From positions 62,001 through 126,000 of the forward strand of contig WGNR01000010.1 in the NCBI GenBank assembly GCA_016124445.1: a DNA stretch of 64,000 nucleotides, given 5' to 3'. Made by a program: the position numbers and the translations under genes. Of the stretch, positions 18,157 through 28,366 are shown in pieces. The notes below the pieces were generated by a model. The model did no database searches and had not been told where the DNA came from. It worked only from the letters and a program-made list of their open reading frames with translations. The DNA is from a bacterium (GTDB lineage: Bacteria > Planctomycetota > Planctomycetia > Pirellulales > Pirellulaceae). Position 1 is the stretch's first letter. Each line of letters starts with the position of its first letter.

Positions 18157-21100
18157 TTAGCTGGCCGAAGAGCGACGGCGAGGCATGCCGATGGGAATGG
18201 TTTGAGGCGGTAATCGGCGGCCTGCGTGCAGGGCCCGGGTCATTTCTGATTGAACAAGTGGATCGAAATCGCTCAGAAACTGAATTTCGCCCCCCCTTTT
18301 GAAGGCAACCAGGCAGCCGTTTTGCCAAATGAGCGAATTGGTATGAAGGGCTGGCACCTTGGCATCGTCCGACATAACTCCAGCCAAGTTGAGTGGATCG
18401 GTCCCGCTGACCGCCACCCAGGGATCGTCTTGCGGGGCCTCACGCAGTTTCCGCAGAGCGTAGATGGCTTGTTCGGTGCCGTATTGTTCGCCTCCGGCAT
18501 TTTTCACGAAACGGCCCCCACGCAGCTCGCCTCGACGTTCCATGCGACGCAACATCGGAACCAACTGAGCCCACGACGGAGCTGCCGTTTCGCGATGAAG
18601 CAGGTCACGGAAGAGTACCCCGTACCGCGCGATCAATTGCTGGCACCAGCAATGCAGATATTGTTCGGACGAAACTTCCTCGACGATGCCAGGGAAAAGC
18701 GACCATCGCCCAGCCCGTGCAGTGGCGCTCGACTTTCGGCTGCGAGCTTTCTTCGCACCGGCTTGATCGACGATCTTTCGCACGGCACTGAAGCTATCGC
18801 AAGTCACCAAACCCAACGCGGCCAACTCGCGCAGGCCTTCATCCAGATAGGTTGGCAGCAGCTTCGTCAGCACGCGCAGGTCTTGATGAAACAAAGCCCC
18901 GCGCGACTTGAGCGCCTCCAGCACGTCTTGCGCGTTGCCGCGAGCCAAAGCCTCAGCCGATTGGCGATACTCAGGAATGAGCCAGCCCAGGTTTTCGCGC
19001 TGGACGATCGCCATCGGTACGCTCCGTCTGAGCGAGGCCATACTGGGGCCTTCTTCGGCGTCGCCTTGCGGTGGACGAAGTCGTCCCCAGATCAGTTGCC
19101 CGGAGGCGAGCTGATCGTCGAGCCAGGTCGGGTCGTAGTCATCCAGACGTGCCGCCAGTAGGCTGCGTTCCCAACTGCCTGCCGACGCTTCAAAGCCTTG
19201 CAATAGTCCGATGATCGAACTCAAGCCGCGAGCCCCTGACGACTTCGTTTCCCGCTGCAGGTTTTGATGCCGTACCAGGAAACGGAGAAAGACATCGCGC
19301 TCAACCGGTTGGATCTGCTGTCGCAGGCCATGCACCGTCAGTCGATGGATGCGAGCCAGCAGACGCCGATCGCACCACTGCAGGTCGGCTTCATTCGAGG
19401 AGCCTTCGGTCGAGTAATGTCCACGCAGGATTACTCCCTCTGCTTCGACCGCTTCACAGGCCGCTAGAACACTTGATGTTTTCAAGCCCCAGGATTGGGC
19501 CAGCTCTTCCGCGGAGAAGGGGCCAAGGCATGGCGCCGCGCTACGAATCAGTTCGACCCACGCCTCGTGTGATTCGATTTGTTTGACGACGTTGGCTGGA
19601 ACTTCAACTTCCGGCGAAGCGGTTCCGCCAGGCAGGGCTGCTTGCAGAACGGGAAGGGTTTCGGTCGCGGTCCAAAGAGGTTCTTGACCAGGGCGAACAT
19701 AACGGGTCGCGCGGCCTTCCTTTACCAGCCGATCAAACAGGCTTTGCCACGGCTCTCCCTGCGAGGCCGGCAAGGCGATCATTGAACTGAGCACGTCGTG
19801 CAATTCGTCTGGATCGCGGGCCGTTGGCCAGGCTTCGCGGCGAACGGTGGCGATCGCTTCGGGAGAGAGCCGCCCCAGTTCTTTCATTTCGCTGGGGGCC
19901 AGCGTGCGGCGTGTCGAGACGGCACGCGTACGGCGATCTTCCAGGCCAGCCGGATCGAGGAACGAATAAGGATTGGCGTTGATACGTTCGTGCGCAAAAG
20001 GCGATGGCTCACGTGTCTGGCAGGCAATGAATTCCACTTCGCCTGCTTCGACAGCGCGCAGCAGGTCTTTCCATCGCTCGACATCCATCCCTTCGGTCAA
20101 GCAGTCATGCAGCGTTTGCTGCACCAGCGGATGGTCAGGATACTTGATGTCTTCGGCATGGTTCTCCAAACAGCCGACCTGATCAGGAAACGCGGCCGCC
20201 AACAGATCGTCAGAGCGGAAGCGAATCATGTGGGGCGGAACCTTTTTGCCTCCCATGAATCGCAGGATTGCCAGTGCCCGGGTCGCATTCCAACGCCAGC
20301 GGATCTGGAACATCGGAAACGCAAGCAGCGCTTGTTCCAAGAGGGCCTGGCCGTTGTCGGAGGTTAGCATCTTGAACATGTCTTCCAGCGGAAAACTATG
20401 CTGCGGTCCAAGCGAAAGGACAATGCCGTCGTCGTCAGCGCTGGCTTGCAGTTCAAAGTCGAACGAGCGGCAAAAACGTTTTCGAAACGCCAGGCCCCAC
20501 GCGCGGTTGATCCGCGTGCCGAGGGGCGAATGCACGACCAGCTGCATGCTGCCGGCTTCGTCAAAGAAACGCTCGAAAACGATTCTCTTCTGCGTTGGAA
20601 CCAGGCCCATCGCCGCATGCTGCGCGGCGACATACCGAACCGCTTGCAGCGCAGCCCAAGGTGGAGCGTGGCATTGCGATTGGACCCAATTGACCGTTTC
20701 GACATCGACCTGATCGAACGAAGATTCCAGTAAGTCGTTATCTTGCGATTGAATTTGAACACGCTCTCGACTGGGGTCTTCCGCCACTGCGACAACGCGC
20801 TGGGCGATCTCCTCTCGCAGATCGGCAACTTCCTGCGATAGCTCGATCGTGCGGCCAGGGGCCTCGCCAAACCAGAATGGCACGCTCGGTGGTTGCCCTT
20901 GAGCGTCTTGCACGACAACGTCACTGCCATGGATCGCCAGTACGCGCCACGAGGTGTTGCCTAACAGGAAGACGTCGCCTGCTTTGCTGTCGACGGCGAA
21001 GTGCTCGTCAACGGTGCCGACGACCTGCTTTTCAGGATCGGTGACGACGCGATAGATCGGCATCTCGGGGATCGCCCCGCCTGAGGTTGTCGCGCTGATC

Positions 21101-22572
21101 CGGGCCCCGCGTCGCGGCCGCAGCTTGCCGTTGATTCGGTCGCGATGGATATGGGCCCCGGACTTGATCGAACGCGTTACCCCTTCGTTGACCATCTCCA
21201 GGACGTCCTGGTAACGCTGGTAGGTCAAATTGCGATACGGCCAAGCCCTTTTAAAGAGGTTGTAGAGAGCCTCTTCGTCCTGTTCTTCCGCCGCGACTTC
21301 CGCGACGATTTGCTGCGCCAGAATATCGAGTGGCGCTTCAGGGATTTCGATCTTATCGAGAATCCCGCGATCGATACTTCGCATCAAAGCCAGGCACTCG
21401 ATCAGCTCATCTCGCGTGAGAGGAAACAAACGTCCTTTCGGTGTGCCGGTGAGGGAGTGCCCTGAGCGGCCGACGCGTTGCAGGAAGTTGGCAATACTGC
21501 GTGCCGAACCAATTTGTACGACGAGATCGATGTAGCCAATATCGATTCCCATTTCGAGCGAAGCGGTGGCGACGATTGCTTTCAGCTTCCCTTCCTTGAG
21601 CCTCTGTTCGGCCGAATGGCGAATCTCTTTCGATAAGCTGCCATGATGGCTGGTGATTACTTCATCTCCCAGCACTTCGGTCAGACGATGGGCGATCCGT
21701 TCCGCCATGCGGCGTGTGTTGACGAAGACCAGTGTGCTGTGGTGCGACTGGATCAACTTGATCAACTCGTCGTAGACTTCGCCCCATTGTTCGTTCGAGC
21801 AAACCGCTTCCAGCGGAGAAGGGGGGACGCTGACTTCCAGATCCAGCGCCCGGCGATGCCCTCCGTCGACGATTGCGCAGTTGGGATTGCCTTGCTCGTC
21901 GACGCGTTCGGCTCCAACCAGAAAACGGGCGATCTCTTCAATCGGCTTCTGTGTAGCGGAAAGGCCGATGCGGGTTGGGGGCTCGATGCAGAGAGCTTCC
22001 AGCCTCTCCATGGTGATGGTCAAGTGCGAGCCCCGTTTGTCTCGGGCGAGGGCGTGGATTTCGTCGACGATGATCGTATCGACATGCCGTAGCGTCTTAC
22101 GGCTTCGCTCGGCTGTGAGCATCAAGTAGAGTGACTCAGGCGTCGTCACCAGAATATGGGGCGGACGCCGCGTCATGGCTTGCCGCTGCGACGAAGGGGT
22201 ATCGCCGGTGCGGACCGCTGTACGAATCTGCGGCGGCAGCATCCCCATGCTTTCGGCCATCTCGCAGATTTCCATCAACGGAACGTCGAGGTTGCGATGA
22301 ATATCGTTGCTGAGTGCCTTAAGGGGAGAAACGTAGACGACGTAAGTCGTATCGAGCAATTTACCGGCGAGCCAGCGGCGGAAGAGGCGGTCGATGCAGA
22401 CCATGAACGCGGCGAGCGTCTTACCGGAACCAGTCGGGGCCGCGATCAGCGTACAGCATCCCTCGGCAATGGAGGGCCAACCAGCATTTTGAGCATCCGT
22501 TGGCTTGCCAAACCGCTTCGTAAACCAGGCCTGAACGACAGGATGAAAGAGCTGGAGCGACATCCCGGGCAT
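18157..22572 (-). CDS. lhr: Large DEAD/DEAH-type helicase Lhr
   Basis: 1471 residues, close to the length of the full Lhr family (about 1500). The motifs appear in order: Q motif region GKPTDAQNAGWP, Walker A AAPTGSGKT, TPESLYLML, Walker B VDEIH, SATQ, and motif VI RVGRSGHSL. A winged-helix/Lhr core and a long C-terminal domain follow. Lhr translocates 3'-5' on DNA and acts in DNA repair. No ligase, nuclease or phosphoesterase partner is adjacent. The start is either 22572 or the second ATG at 22563. A TATAAT at 22576-22571 (- strand) would place transcription almost at 22563, but no -35 element is convincing. Confidence 0.92.
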   Translation of the reverse strand: MPGMSLQLFHPVVQAWFTKRFGKPTDAQNAGWPSIAEGCCTLIAAPTGSGKTLAAFMVCIDRLFRRWLAGKLLDTTYVVYVSPLKALSNDIHRNLDVPLMEICEMAESMGMLPPQIRTAVRTGDTPSSQRQAMTRRPPHILVTTPESLYLMLTAERSRKTLRHVDTIIVDEIHALARDKRGSHLTITMERLEALCIEPPTRIGLSATQKPIEEIARFLVGAERVDEQGNPNCAIVDGGHRRALDLEVSVPPSPLEAVCSNEQWGEVYDELIKLIQSHHSTLVFVNTRRMAERIAHRLTEVLGDEVITSHHGSLSKEIRHSAEQRLKEGKLKAIVATASLEMGIDIGYIDLVVQIGSARSIANFLQRVGRSGHSLTGTPKGRLFPLTRDELIECLALMRSIDRGILDKIEIPEAPLDILAQQIVAEVAAEEQDEEALYNLFKRAWPYRNLTYQRYQDVLEMVNEGVTRSIKSGAHIHRDRINGKLRPRRGARISATTSGGAIPEMPIYRVVTDPEKQVVGTVDEHFAVDSKAGDVFLLGNTSWRVLAIHGSDVVVQDAQGQPPSVPFWFGEAPGRTIELSQEVADLREEIAQRVVAVAEDPSRERVQIQSQDNDLLESSFDQVDVETVNWVQSQCHAPPWAALQAVRYVAAQHAAMGLVPTQKRIVFERFFDEAGSMQLVVHSPLGTRINRAWGLAFRKRFCRSFDFELQASADDDGIVLSLGPQHSFPLEDMFKMLTSDNGQALLEQALLAFPMFQIRWRWNATRALAILRFMGGKKVPPHMIRFRSDDLLAAAFPDQVGCLENHAEDIKYPDHPLVQQTLHDCLTEGMDVERWKDLLRAVEAGEVEFIACQTREPSPFAHERINANPYSFLDPAGLEDRRTRAVSTRRTLAPSEMKELGRLSPEAIATVRREAWPTARDPDELHDVLSSMIALPASQGEPWQSLFDRLVKEGRATRYVRPGQEPLWTATETLPVLQAALPGGTASPEVEVPANVVKQIESHEAWVELIRSAAPCLGPFSAEELAQSWGLKTSSVLAACEAVEAEGVILRGHYSTEGSSNEADLQWCDRRLLARIHRLTVHGLRQQIQPVERDVFLRFLVRHQNLQRETKSSGARGLSSIIGLLQGFEASAGSWERSLLAARLDDYDPTWLDDQLASGQLIWGRLRPPQGDAEEGPSMASLRRSVPMAIVQRENLGWLIPEYRQSAEALARGNAQDVLEALKSRGALFHQDLRVLTKLLPTYLDEGLRELAALGLVTCDSFSAVRKIVDQAGAKKARSRKSSATARAGRWSLFPGIVEEVSSEQYLHCWCQQLIARYGVLFRDLLHRETAAPSWAQLVPMLRRMERRGELRGGRFVKNAGGEQYGTEQAIYALRKLREAPQDDPWVAVSGTDPLNLAGVMSDDAKVPALHTNSLIWQNGCLVAFKRGGEIQFLSDFDPLVQSEMTRALHAGRRLPPQTIPIGMPRRRSSAS

Positions 22573-22622
22573 TATATCGCACTGTACGGATGTGCATAGT
22601 TATAAATTGCTGACGAGGGGTA

Positions 22623-23267
22623 TCAGAGACGCTCAAGCTCTATGTTTCGCAGTGCTGCACCCGTGTTCCAGGTGCCGATCCCCAACGGCTTTGTGGTATC
22701 CTGCTCGATCCAGATATCGAGTTGCCGCCCTTCCGGGTTGTAGTCGATGATCTGCTCGTTATCGAGCCAAACCTGGATTTGCTTCGGCTGGACGCGTAGC
22801 CGGATTTTGTACCACCGATTGTTCTCGAATTCGGTGTAGCCAGTCGTTTCGTTTTCGACCGCCGCCATACCGTCGATGTTGGACACTCCGGTCACGCCGC
22901 CTCCCCAGCCGCCGATGATCAGGGTCTGGTGGGTTTTGCCTACGGGAAAGGTCATACCGCAGAAGAAGTCGGTGCCGTCGACACGCTTGGCTTCCAGGCG
23001 AATCTCGTAGTTCATCTTGGGAGGTTTGCCATCAATGACAATCCCGGTGGCCGGGTCACCTTTGGGCAATTGAATGGCACCATCTTTGACGGCGACCTCG
23101 CCATGCTCGTCGTAGTAGCCCTTGTCGTTGATCTTCCAGCCCTTGAGCGTTTTGCCATCGAACAGCTTCTGGACTTTTTTCTCCGGCTTGGCAGGTTTTT
23201 CCTCTGCCATCAAAGATGAAACGGGCAGTAACAGCAGAAGCAGTAATAGAGCGGCGGGACGAAACAT
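22623..23267 (-). CDS. Secreted DUF1080 (3-keto-disaccharide hydrolase-like) protein
   Basis: 214 residues from the ATG at 23267, which has GAGG about 7 nt upstream; an alternative TTG two codons earlier is less likely. A signal peptide (FRPAALLLLLLLLPVSSLMA) and a Lys-rich linker precede a single DUF1080 domain starting KLFDGKTLKGWKIND. Landmarks are YEIRLEAKRVDGTDFFCG, IGGWGGGVTGVSNIDG, WYKIRLRVQPKQIQVWLD and NTGAALRNIELERL at the end. The fold is a concanavalin-like jelly roll. It probably acts on carbohydrate outside the cytoplasm. It is followed 50 bp later by lhr on the same strand, with no functional link evident. Confidence 0.88.
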   Translation of the reverse strand: MFRPAALLLLLLLLPVSSLMAEEKPAKPEKKVQKLFDGKTLKGWKINDKGYYDEHGEVAVKDGAIQLPKGDPATGIVIDGKPPKMNYEIRLEAKRVDGTDFFCGMTFPVGKTHQTLIIGGWGGGVTGVSNIDGMAAVENETTGYTEFENNRWYKIRLRVQPKQIQVWLDNEQIIDYNPEGRQLDIWIEQDTTKPLGIGTWNTGAALRNIELERL

Positions 23268-23371
23268 AGACAAACCTCAAGAGGGCTGGAAGCGGCGAGA
23301 CCTCCTAGATTTTCGCAGGTGAGGTGCTGCCTGGCAACGGTTTGCCGGCCGCCGGCTTGAAAACCGAACTG

Positions 23372-25351
23372 CTAAACGCAATTCGAAATGGCCTCGTGGC
23401 GGGCATGCTGGGCATACTTTTGGACGATTTCCAGAAGGTTAGCTCGATTAATTGGCTTCGTGAAATAATCGTCGCAGCCCGATTCAAGGCAACGTTCGCG
23501 ATCCCCTTTCAGGGCATGAGCCGTCAAGGCGATGATCGGCTTGGCGAAGTGATACTCGCGCAGAAGCCTGCTGGCGTGATAGCCATCCATAACCGGCATT
23601 TGCATGTCCATCAGGACGACGTCCACACCGCTATCGGGTTTGTTGCCGGCGGCTTCCATTTCGCGGCGGCGGTTGAAGATCCAGTCGACGGCTTCCTGGC
23701 CATTTTCTGCCAAGGTTACCTCGGCGCCCGCCTTCTTCAGAAACGTCGTCAGGACCACCTGGTTGTCGTGGCCATCTTCGACCAGCAGCACCTGGTAACC
23801 ATCGAGATTGGGAAGCGGCTTCCTCGCAGATTGGGTTAGTTGACTCGGAAGCGAAGTGGTTGTCAGCGCGGGCACTTCAACCGGAAGGCGAATGATGACC
23901 GAGGTGCCTTGGCCTACTTCACTTTCAATTTCGAGGGTACCTCCCAGGACTTCGACAACACGTCGGCAAATCGAGAGCCCCAGTCCACATCCTTGATGAC
24001 GCCGCGATGTTGAATTGTCGGCCTGGCAGAAGGGCTCGAAGATCGTCTCCATACGGCTGGCAGGGATGCCGATTCCGGTGTCGCGTACGATCAACTGAAG
24101 CGTTGGTACCGGGAAACGATGGAAGCTCGCATCGAGTGCGACTTCGCCTTCCGGAGTGAACTTGATCGCATTCTCGATGATTCGCGAGAGTACCTGGCGC
24201 GTCCGCGCGGAGTCGGCAAAAACTTGCTGGGGAACGCCAGGATCGATACGGACGTTGAGCGTTAATTGCTTGCTGATCGCATGCGGTTGGAAGCTCTGCG
24301 AGATTCCCTGCAGAAGCTCGCGAATGGAGGTTTTTTCCAGGTGTGCCGCCGGGTGCACCGTTTCAATCGAGGACAATTCAAGAATGTCGTCAAGCAGTTG
24401 CATCAATTCCTGGCCGTTACGGCTGATGGAATCGATCGATTCGAGTGCCATCGGTTCGGTCGAGATGTCACGAAGCAGATCGGTATGCCCTAAGATCGCA
24501 TTGAGCGGCGTCCGCAGGTTGTGGCTCATGTTGGTGAGGAACTCATTCTTCGCTTGGTTCGCCGATTGAGCACGTTTATTTGCCTGCGCCAACTCGATCT
24601 CTGCTTCTTTCTTTTTGGTGACATCGACGGCCGAGCCAAGGATCATCGAGCGAGAATGGTCGTCGGATCGGAGGTGTCCGCTCAGCGTGTACCACTGGTA
24701 ACGGCCATCGGCGTGGCGAATGCGGCATTCGGTTTGAAATCGTTCTGCGTCACGCGAGAAATGAATGTCGATCGTGCCCGATAGCGTGTCTCGATCTTCC
24801 TCATGGATACGCTCCAGCCATTGATCGACATTGGATGGTAATTGATCCGGAGAAAGCCCCAACATCTGCTGAAAGTGTTCCGAGAGGTAAACAAAGTTCA
24901 GGTGCCGGTCCCACCACCACAGTCCAACGTTCGCCTCGGCGACCGCCAGGCGATACCATTGCTCTTGCATACGGAAATTCTGCCGCACGCATGCCTCTTC
25001 GATGAGCAGCTTCAGTTTCGCGTGGATCACGTCGCTATCGAACTCACTCCATTCCAGAACGTAAGGCGATGAGTTGGAGGGCGACTTATCTTCGATGCGC
25101 ACGTTCAGGCAACTTCCCAGCAGGATAGGAGATTGACGCTCGTCGGGATAGAAATTCGCGTCTTCGACACTATCAGGGATTTGCCAGAAGCAGAGCCCGG
25201 AATCTCGACGTATCACGTCAGGCCATGCATCAGGGCGAATCAGCGTGATATGCGATTGGAGTACGCCGCATGCAACCAAACGCTGTACGACCTTCATGGA
25301 CCACGCAGCATCCGCCACAATCGATATATGGATGGTGTTGAATTCCATCAT
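23372..25351 (-). CDS. Hybrid histidine kinase (PAS, kinase, receiver), cytoplasmic
   Basis: About 659 residues from tandem ATGs at 25351/25348 with GAGGGG upstream; the longest frame begins with a TTG. No membrane segment is seen. The N-terminal about 125 residues have no recognised family. A PAS domain follows (WWWDRHLNFVYLSEHFQQMLG). The dimerisation domain has NMSHNLRTPLNAIL, which keeps the phospho-acceptor His but has Asn in place of the usual Glu next to it. The ATPase domain shows IIENAIKFTPEG, DTGIGIPASRM and GCGLGLSICRR. A C-terminal receiver has the acceptor Asp in VLMDMQMPVMDGY. No output domain is attached, so a phosphotransfer partner elsewhere is likely. No cognate regulator is adjacent. 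Confidence 0.9.
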   Translation of the reverse strand: MMEFNTIHISIVADAAWSMKVVQRLVACGVLQSHITLIRPDAWPDVIRRDSGLCFWQIPDSVEDANFYPDERQSPILLGSCLNVRIEDKSPSNSSPYVLEWSEFDSDVIHAKLKLLIEEACVRQNFRMQEQWYRLAVAEANVGLWWWDRHLNFVYLSEHFQQMLGLSPDQLPSNVDQWLERIHEEDRDTLSGTIDIHFSRDAERFQTECRIRHADGRYQWYTLSGHLRSDDHSRSMILGSAVDVTKKKEAEIELAQANKRAQSANQAKNEFLTNMSHNLRTPLNAILGHTDLLRDISTEPMALESIDSISRNGQELMQLLDDILELSSIETVHPAAHLEKTSIRELLQGISQSFQPHAISKQLTLNVRIDPGVPQQVFADSARTRQVLSRIIENAIKFTPEGEVALDASFHRFPVPTLQLIVRDTGIGIPASRMETIFEPFCQADNSTSRRHQGCGLGLSICRRVVEVLGGTLEIESEVGQGTSVIIRLPVEVPALTTTSLPSQLTQSARKPLPNLDGYQVLLVEDGHDNQVVLTTFLKKAGAEVTLAENGQEAVDWIFNRRREMEAAGNKPDSGVDVVLMDMQMPVMDGYHASRLLREYHFAKPIIALTAHALKGDRERCLESGCDDYFTKPINRANLLEIVQKYAQHARHEAISNCV

Positions 25352-25644
25352 TGACTTGCCCCTCACGCTCGCAATTCGAACGTGATCCAATGGTTGGAAA
25401 GTAAATTCGCGTGGACGAATACCGGTGAGCCCGAACTGGTCCTCGAAAATCTACGTCATTGAATTAGGTAGTGCTGTGCCCAAAACGCCAAAGGGGCGAG
25501 CCCGCATGCCGATCGCAACGGTCGTAGTGATTTGAGGTCCTATTTGAGAAATGCGAATAAAGGACACTCGGGTTGTGGGCGTTGTGTTCCCCGGCAGATG
25601 TCGCCCCAAACCTTTTGTTTTCCCCGCCGATTTTCGCAGGAGAG

Positions 25645-27579
25645 CTAGTTGTTGAGTAGCTCTTCGCGATAGCGGGCCATGACGTCGGCCCGGACCAACA
25701 GACCGATTAGCACCCGTTTTCCGCCGGTGTTGATCTCGACCGGAAGCGTATCGACATCGCGGGTACCGAAATCACGCAAAGCTTCCAGCAAGTTTTCGTC
25801 GGGCGAAACGGCAATAGGGGCGACCATGGCAATATCATGGGCATTTACCAGATACGGAGAGATATCAGTGTCCAACACACGATGGAGGTCTTCTGGGCGG
25901 ATGATTCCATGCAGGCTGCCATCGTCATTCATGACCGGCAGGCTTTCAATATGAGGGTTCTCGCGAGCAATCTTGATGATCTGCATCAGATTATCCCGGA
26001 ACTGCACCGTGGGGAATTTGCGGATCATCACCTCGCGGACGGCGATGTTCTCGATATGGTGCAGATCGTGGCTCCGCGCGATCGACTCGCCTCGCCGGGA
26101 AAGCTTCTTCTCGTAAATACTTTCCGGGTCAACCCAGCGAGCGATCAAGCTGGCAATACCGGCCGCGGCCATAATCGGCAGAATGATGCGATAGTCGTCG
26201 GTCAATTCATAGACCACCACAATCGCGCTTAACGTTCCATGGGTCGTGCCGGCGACAACCGCTCCCATACCGACCAGCGCATACGCGCCTGGATGATCGC
26301 ACCATCCAGGAAGAAATAGATTGAAGATCAATCCAATCACAGCACCGGTTGTTGCGCCGATAAACAGACTGGGAGCGAAAATACCACCGGAGCCGCCACC
26401 TGCCAGGCAAGCGCTGGTTAAAAACGGCTTCACAATCACCAACGGCAATAGCCAGATCAGATGCTGCCACATTTGATCTCGAGTCAGGCGAATCGTTTCC
26501 TCATGCGAGGCTTTGCCTTCGTCGACATCGGTCACCTTCTGGGCATTTTCCAAATGCAGCGTGTGGCTGATCGCCGCGTAGCCGGTTCCGTACAGAACCG
26601 GAATGGGCGTGCTGCGCTCGTTATCGTTTTGGGCGGCGACTGATTGTTGGGGAGCGACCGGGTACATCAAGTAGTACCCAGTCCCAATGACGCCCAACAG
26701 CAGACCGCAGGCAATCGCGCGGATCCAATGCTTGGGAATCCAATACTCCGACTCGTCCTCGAACCAGTACAAGAGCTTCGTGAAGCCAACCGCCATCAGG
26801 CCGCAGACCATGCCGAGGAAGATGTACGATGGTAACTCGTAGTAGGCGCCATCAAATTTGTGGTCGATGTGGGGGAACTCAGGCGCGAATTCGTGGGCAG
26901 TTTGATTCTGTTGAACGACATTGGCCAGTACTGCGGCAATCACGATCGGCGAAAGGCTTTCGACCGCGAAGTTTCCCAGGATGATTTCGCTGGCGAAGAT
27001 CACCCCGGCGATCGGGGCGTGAAATGTCGCGGAAATACCTGCCGCGGCACCTGCGGCGGCCAGAACCTTCATGCTGCGAGCCGAGAGCTGAAACATCTGG
27101 CCGGCCGAACTGCCGAACGCGGCGCCGATCTGAACGACCGGACCTTCCCGTCCAATCGAACTGCCGGTTCCGATGCAAAGGCCACTGGCCAGCAATTTGA
27201 CGATCGCGACCGCTGGCCTAATGACACCATCTCGGCGAGCGATCGCTTTAACCACTTCCGGCACGCCATGACCGACCGCTTCGGGGTAGTACTTTCGGGT
27301 ATACCAGGAGACGATCATCAAACCGACGACGGGGCAAATGATCAGCCCGATCAGCCCGATGGGATTGGTTCGGGCAAGTTCCATGCACGGGCGAAGAGTC
27401 CAGTCTTCGATCCAACGGATCATCAACGATAGAAAGATACAGCTGTAACCGGCCAGAATGCCAACAACGCCGGCTAAGAAGATCGTAAGTGGTTGCGCAG
27501 GGATGGTGCCGCGTTTAATAAACGCAGCAAGCCATTGTTGAACCGGGGCCATCCACCCGCGAACCCGAGACCAGTGCAT
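25645..27579 (-). CDS. ClC-family chloride channel or Cl-/H+ antiporter with CBS pair
   Basis: 644 residues. About ten hydrophobic helices occupy residues 25-490. ClC motifs are visible: GSSIGREGPVVQIGAA (the GREGP selectivity region), and GGIFAPSLFIGATTGA (GIFxP) in the second half. GTGSSIG stands in place of the usual GSGIP. Two CBS domains follow at the C-terminus (about 515-640: VREVMIRKFPTVQFRDNLMQ and IAMVAPIAVSPDENLLEAL), which usually bind adenine nucleotides and regulate gating. The gating-glutamate position is consistent with the Glu of GREGP, so an antiporter is possible. The gene stands alone. Confidence 0.9.
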   Translation of the reverse strand: MHWSRVRGWMAPVQQWLAAFIKRGTIPAQPLTIFLAGVVGILAGYSCIFLSLMIRWIEDWTLRPCMELARTNPIGLIGLIICPVVGLMIVSWYTRKYYPEAVGHGVPEVVKAIARRDGVIRPAVAIVKLLASGLCIGTGSSIGREGPVVQIGAAFGSSAGQMFQLSARSMKVLAAAGAAAGISATFHAPIAGVIFASEIILGNFAVESLSPIVIAAVLANVVQQNQTAHEFAPEFPHIDHKFDGAYYELPSYIFLGMVCGLMAVGFTKLLYWFEDESEYWIPKHWIRAIACGLLLGVIGTGYYLMYPVAPQQSVAAQNDNERSTPIPVLYGTGYAAISHTLHLENAQKVTDVDEGKASHEETIRLTRDQMWQHLIWLLPLVIVKPFLTSACLAGGGSGGIFAPSLFIGATTGAVIGLIFNLFLPGWCDHPGAYALVGMGAVVAGTTHGTLSAIVVVYELTDDYRIILPIMAAAGIASLIARWVDPESIYEKKLSRRGESIARSHDLHHIENIAVREVMIRKFPTVQFRDNLMQIIKIARENPHIESLPVMNDDGSLHGIIRPEDLHRVLDTDISPYLVNAHDIAMVAPIAVSPDENLLEALRDFGTRDVDTLPVEINTGGKRVLIGLLVRADVMARYREELLNN

Positions 27580-27790
27580 AGTAGTCGTTCGACAAAATCC
27601 TCCGGACCCAAACCGGTAGGGGACCTAAATTGGCAGCCAATCGCTCCAGCCTATCAGGGAAGCGGGTTGGGATAAAGGGTAGGCGATTCCGGCGGAATAC
27701 GGTCAATTCATCCCAATTTTACCTTCTCTGCATCAAACCACAGCACGCTGCCACGATAAATCCGGGTTCGTCAAACTCGGAAAACTCTTC

Positions 27791-28282
27791 ATGCAGGAAA
27801 GGTTAGCAGTGAACGCAGAAGACTTGCGAAAGATTATCGGGGCGTCCAAGGAACCGGTTGAATATGCTCCGGTCGCCATGCTCTTAAAAACCGGATATGC
27901 CTGTTTCGGGCATTACAACGGCAACTTGAACGAAGACTTGGGAAACACCATCGTGGTGGTCAATGCCCAGCTAATGGACGTCAACGCCGAGGCCCATCAC
28001 AGCGGGCCGGCCGTGGAAGATTTTCGGGAATTCCTCCAGGAAATCGTCGAAGCGTACGACTCTAATACCGAGGACGATCTCCCCACGCGAAACTATCTGG
28101 GCAAGCCGATTCCCCTGATTGCGATTCCGCTGGAACAAATCGCGATCGTCTACCCGGTCGCTCAGATTGTGGCGATGCTCCAGCGGCTTAGCCCGGAAAA
28201 ACGGGAAGAACGAAAGTCGTTGGCCCTATTCGATTTCGATCGCAGCGAAATCGTCAACGCCCTCCGCATGAAACTGTGGTAA
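27791..28282 (+). CDS. Conserved-looking cytoplasmic protein of unknown function
   Basis: 163 residues, no signal or membrane segment. Sequence is acidic and mixed alpha/beta (EYAPVAMLLKTGYACFGHYN, NTIVVVNAQLMDVNAEAHH, PLIAIPLEQIAIVYPVAQIV). Codon use looks like the neighbouring genes. No family was recognised. It is flanked by genes on the opposite strand, with no terminator called on either side. Confidence 0.7.
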   Translation: MQERLAVNAEDLRKIIGASKEPVEYAPVAMLLKTGYACFGHYNGNLNEDLGNTIVVVNAQLMDVNAEAHHSGPAVEDFREFLQEIVEAYDSNTEDDLPTRNYLGKPIPLIAIPLEQIAIVYPVAQIVAMLQRLSPEKREERKSLALFDFDRSEIVNALRMKLW

Positions 28283-28366
28283 ACGCCCGGCGACTGCCAG
28301 ACGAAGCTATCGCCCCGGTTCCTATTCTTGGTGCTGGGGCTCGTTTTTGCGCCAACGGACTGCATG

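Noticed and set aside
18157..22572. Lhr as part of a ligase-associated repair cluster
   Set aside because: No ligase, exonuclease or phosphoesterase gene adjoins it, and its length is that of full-length Lhr.
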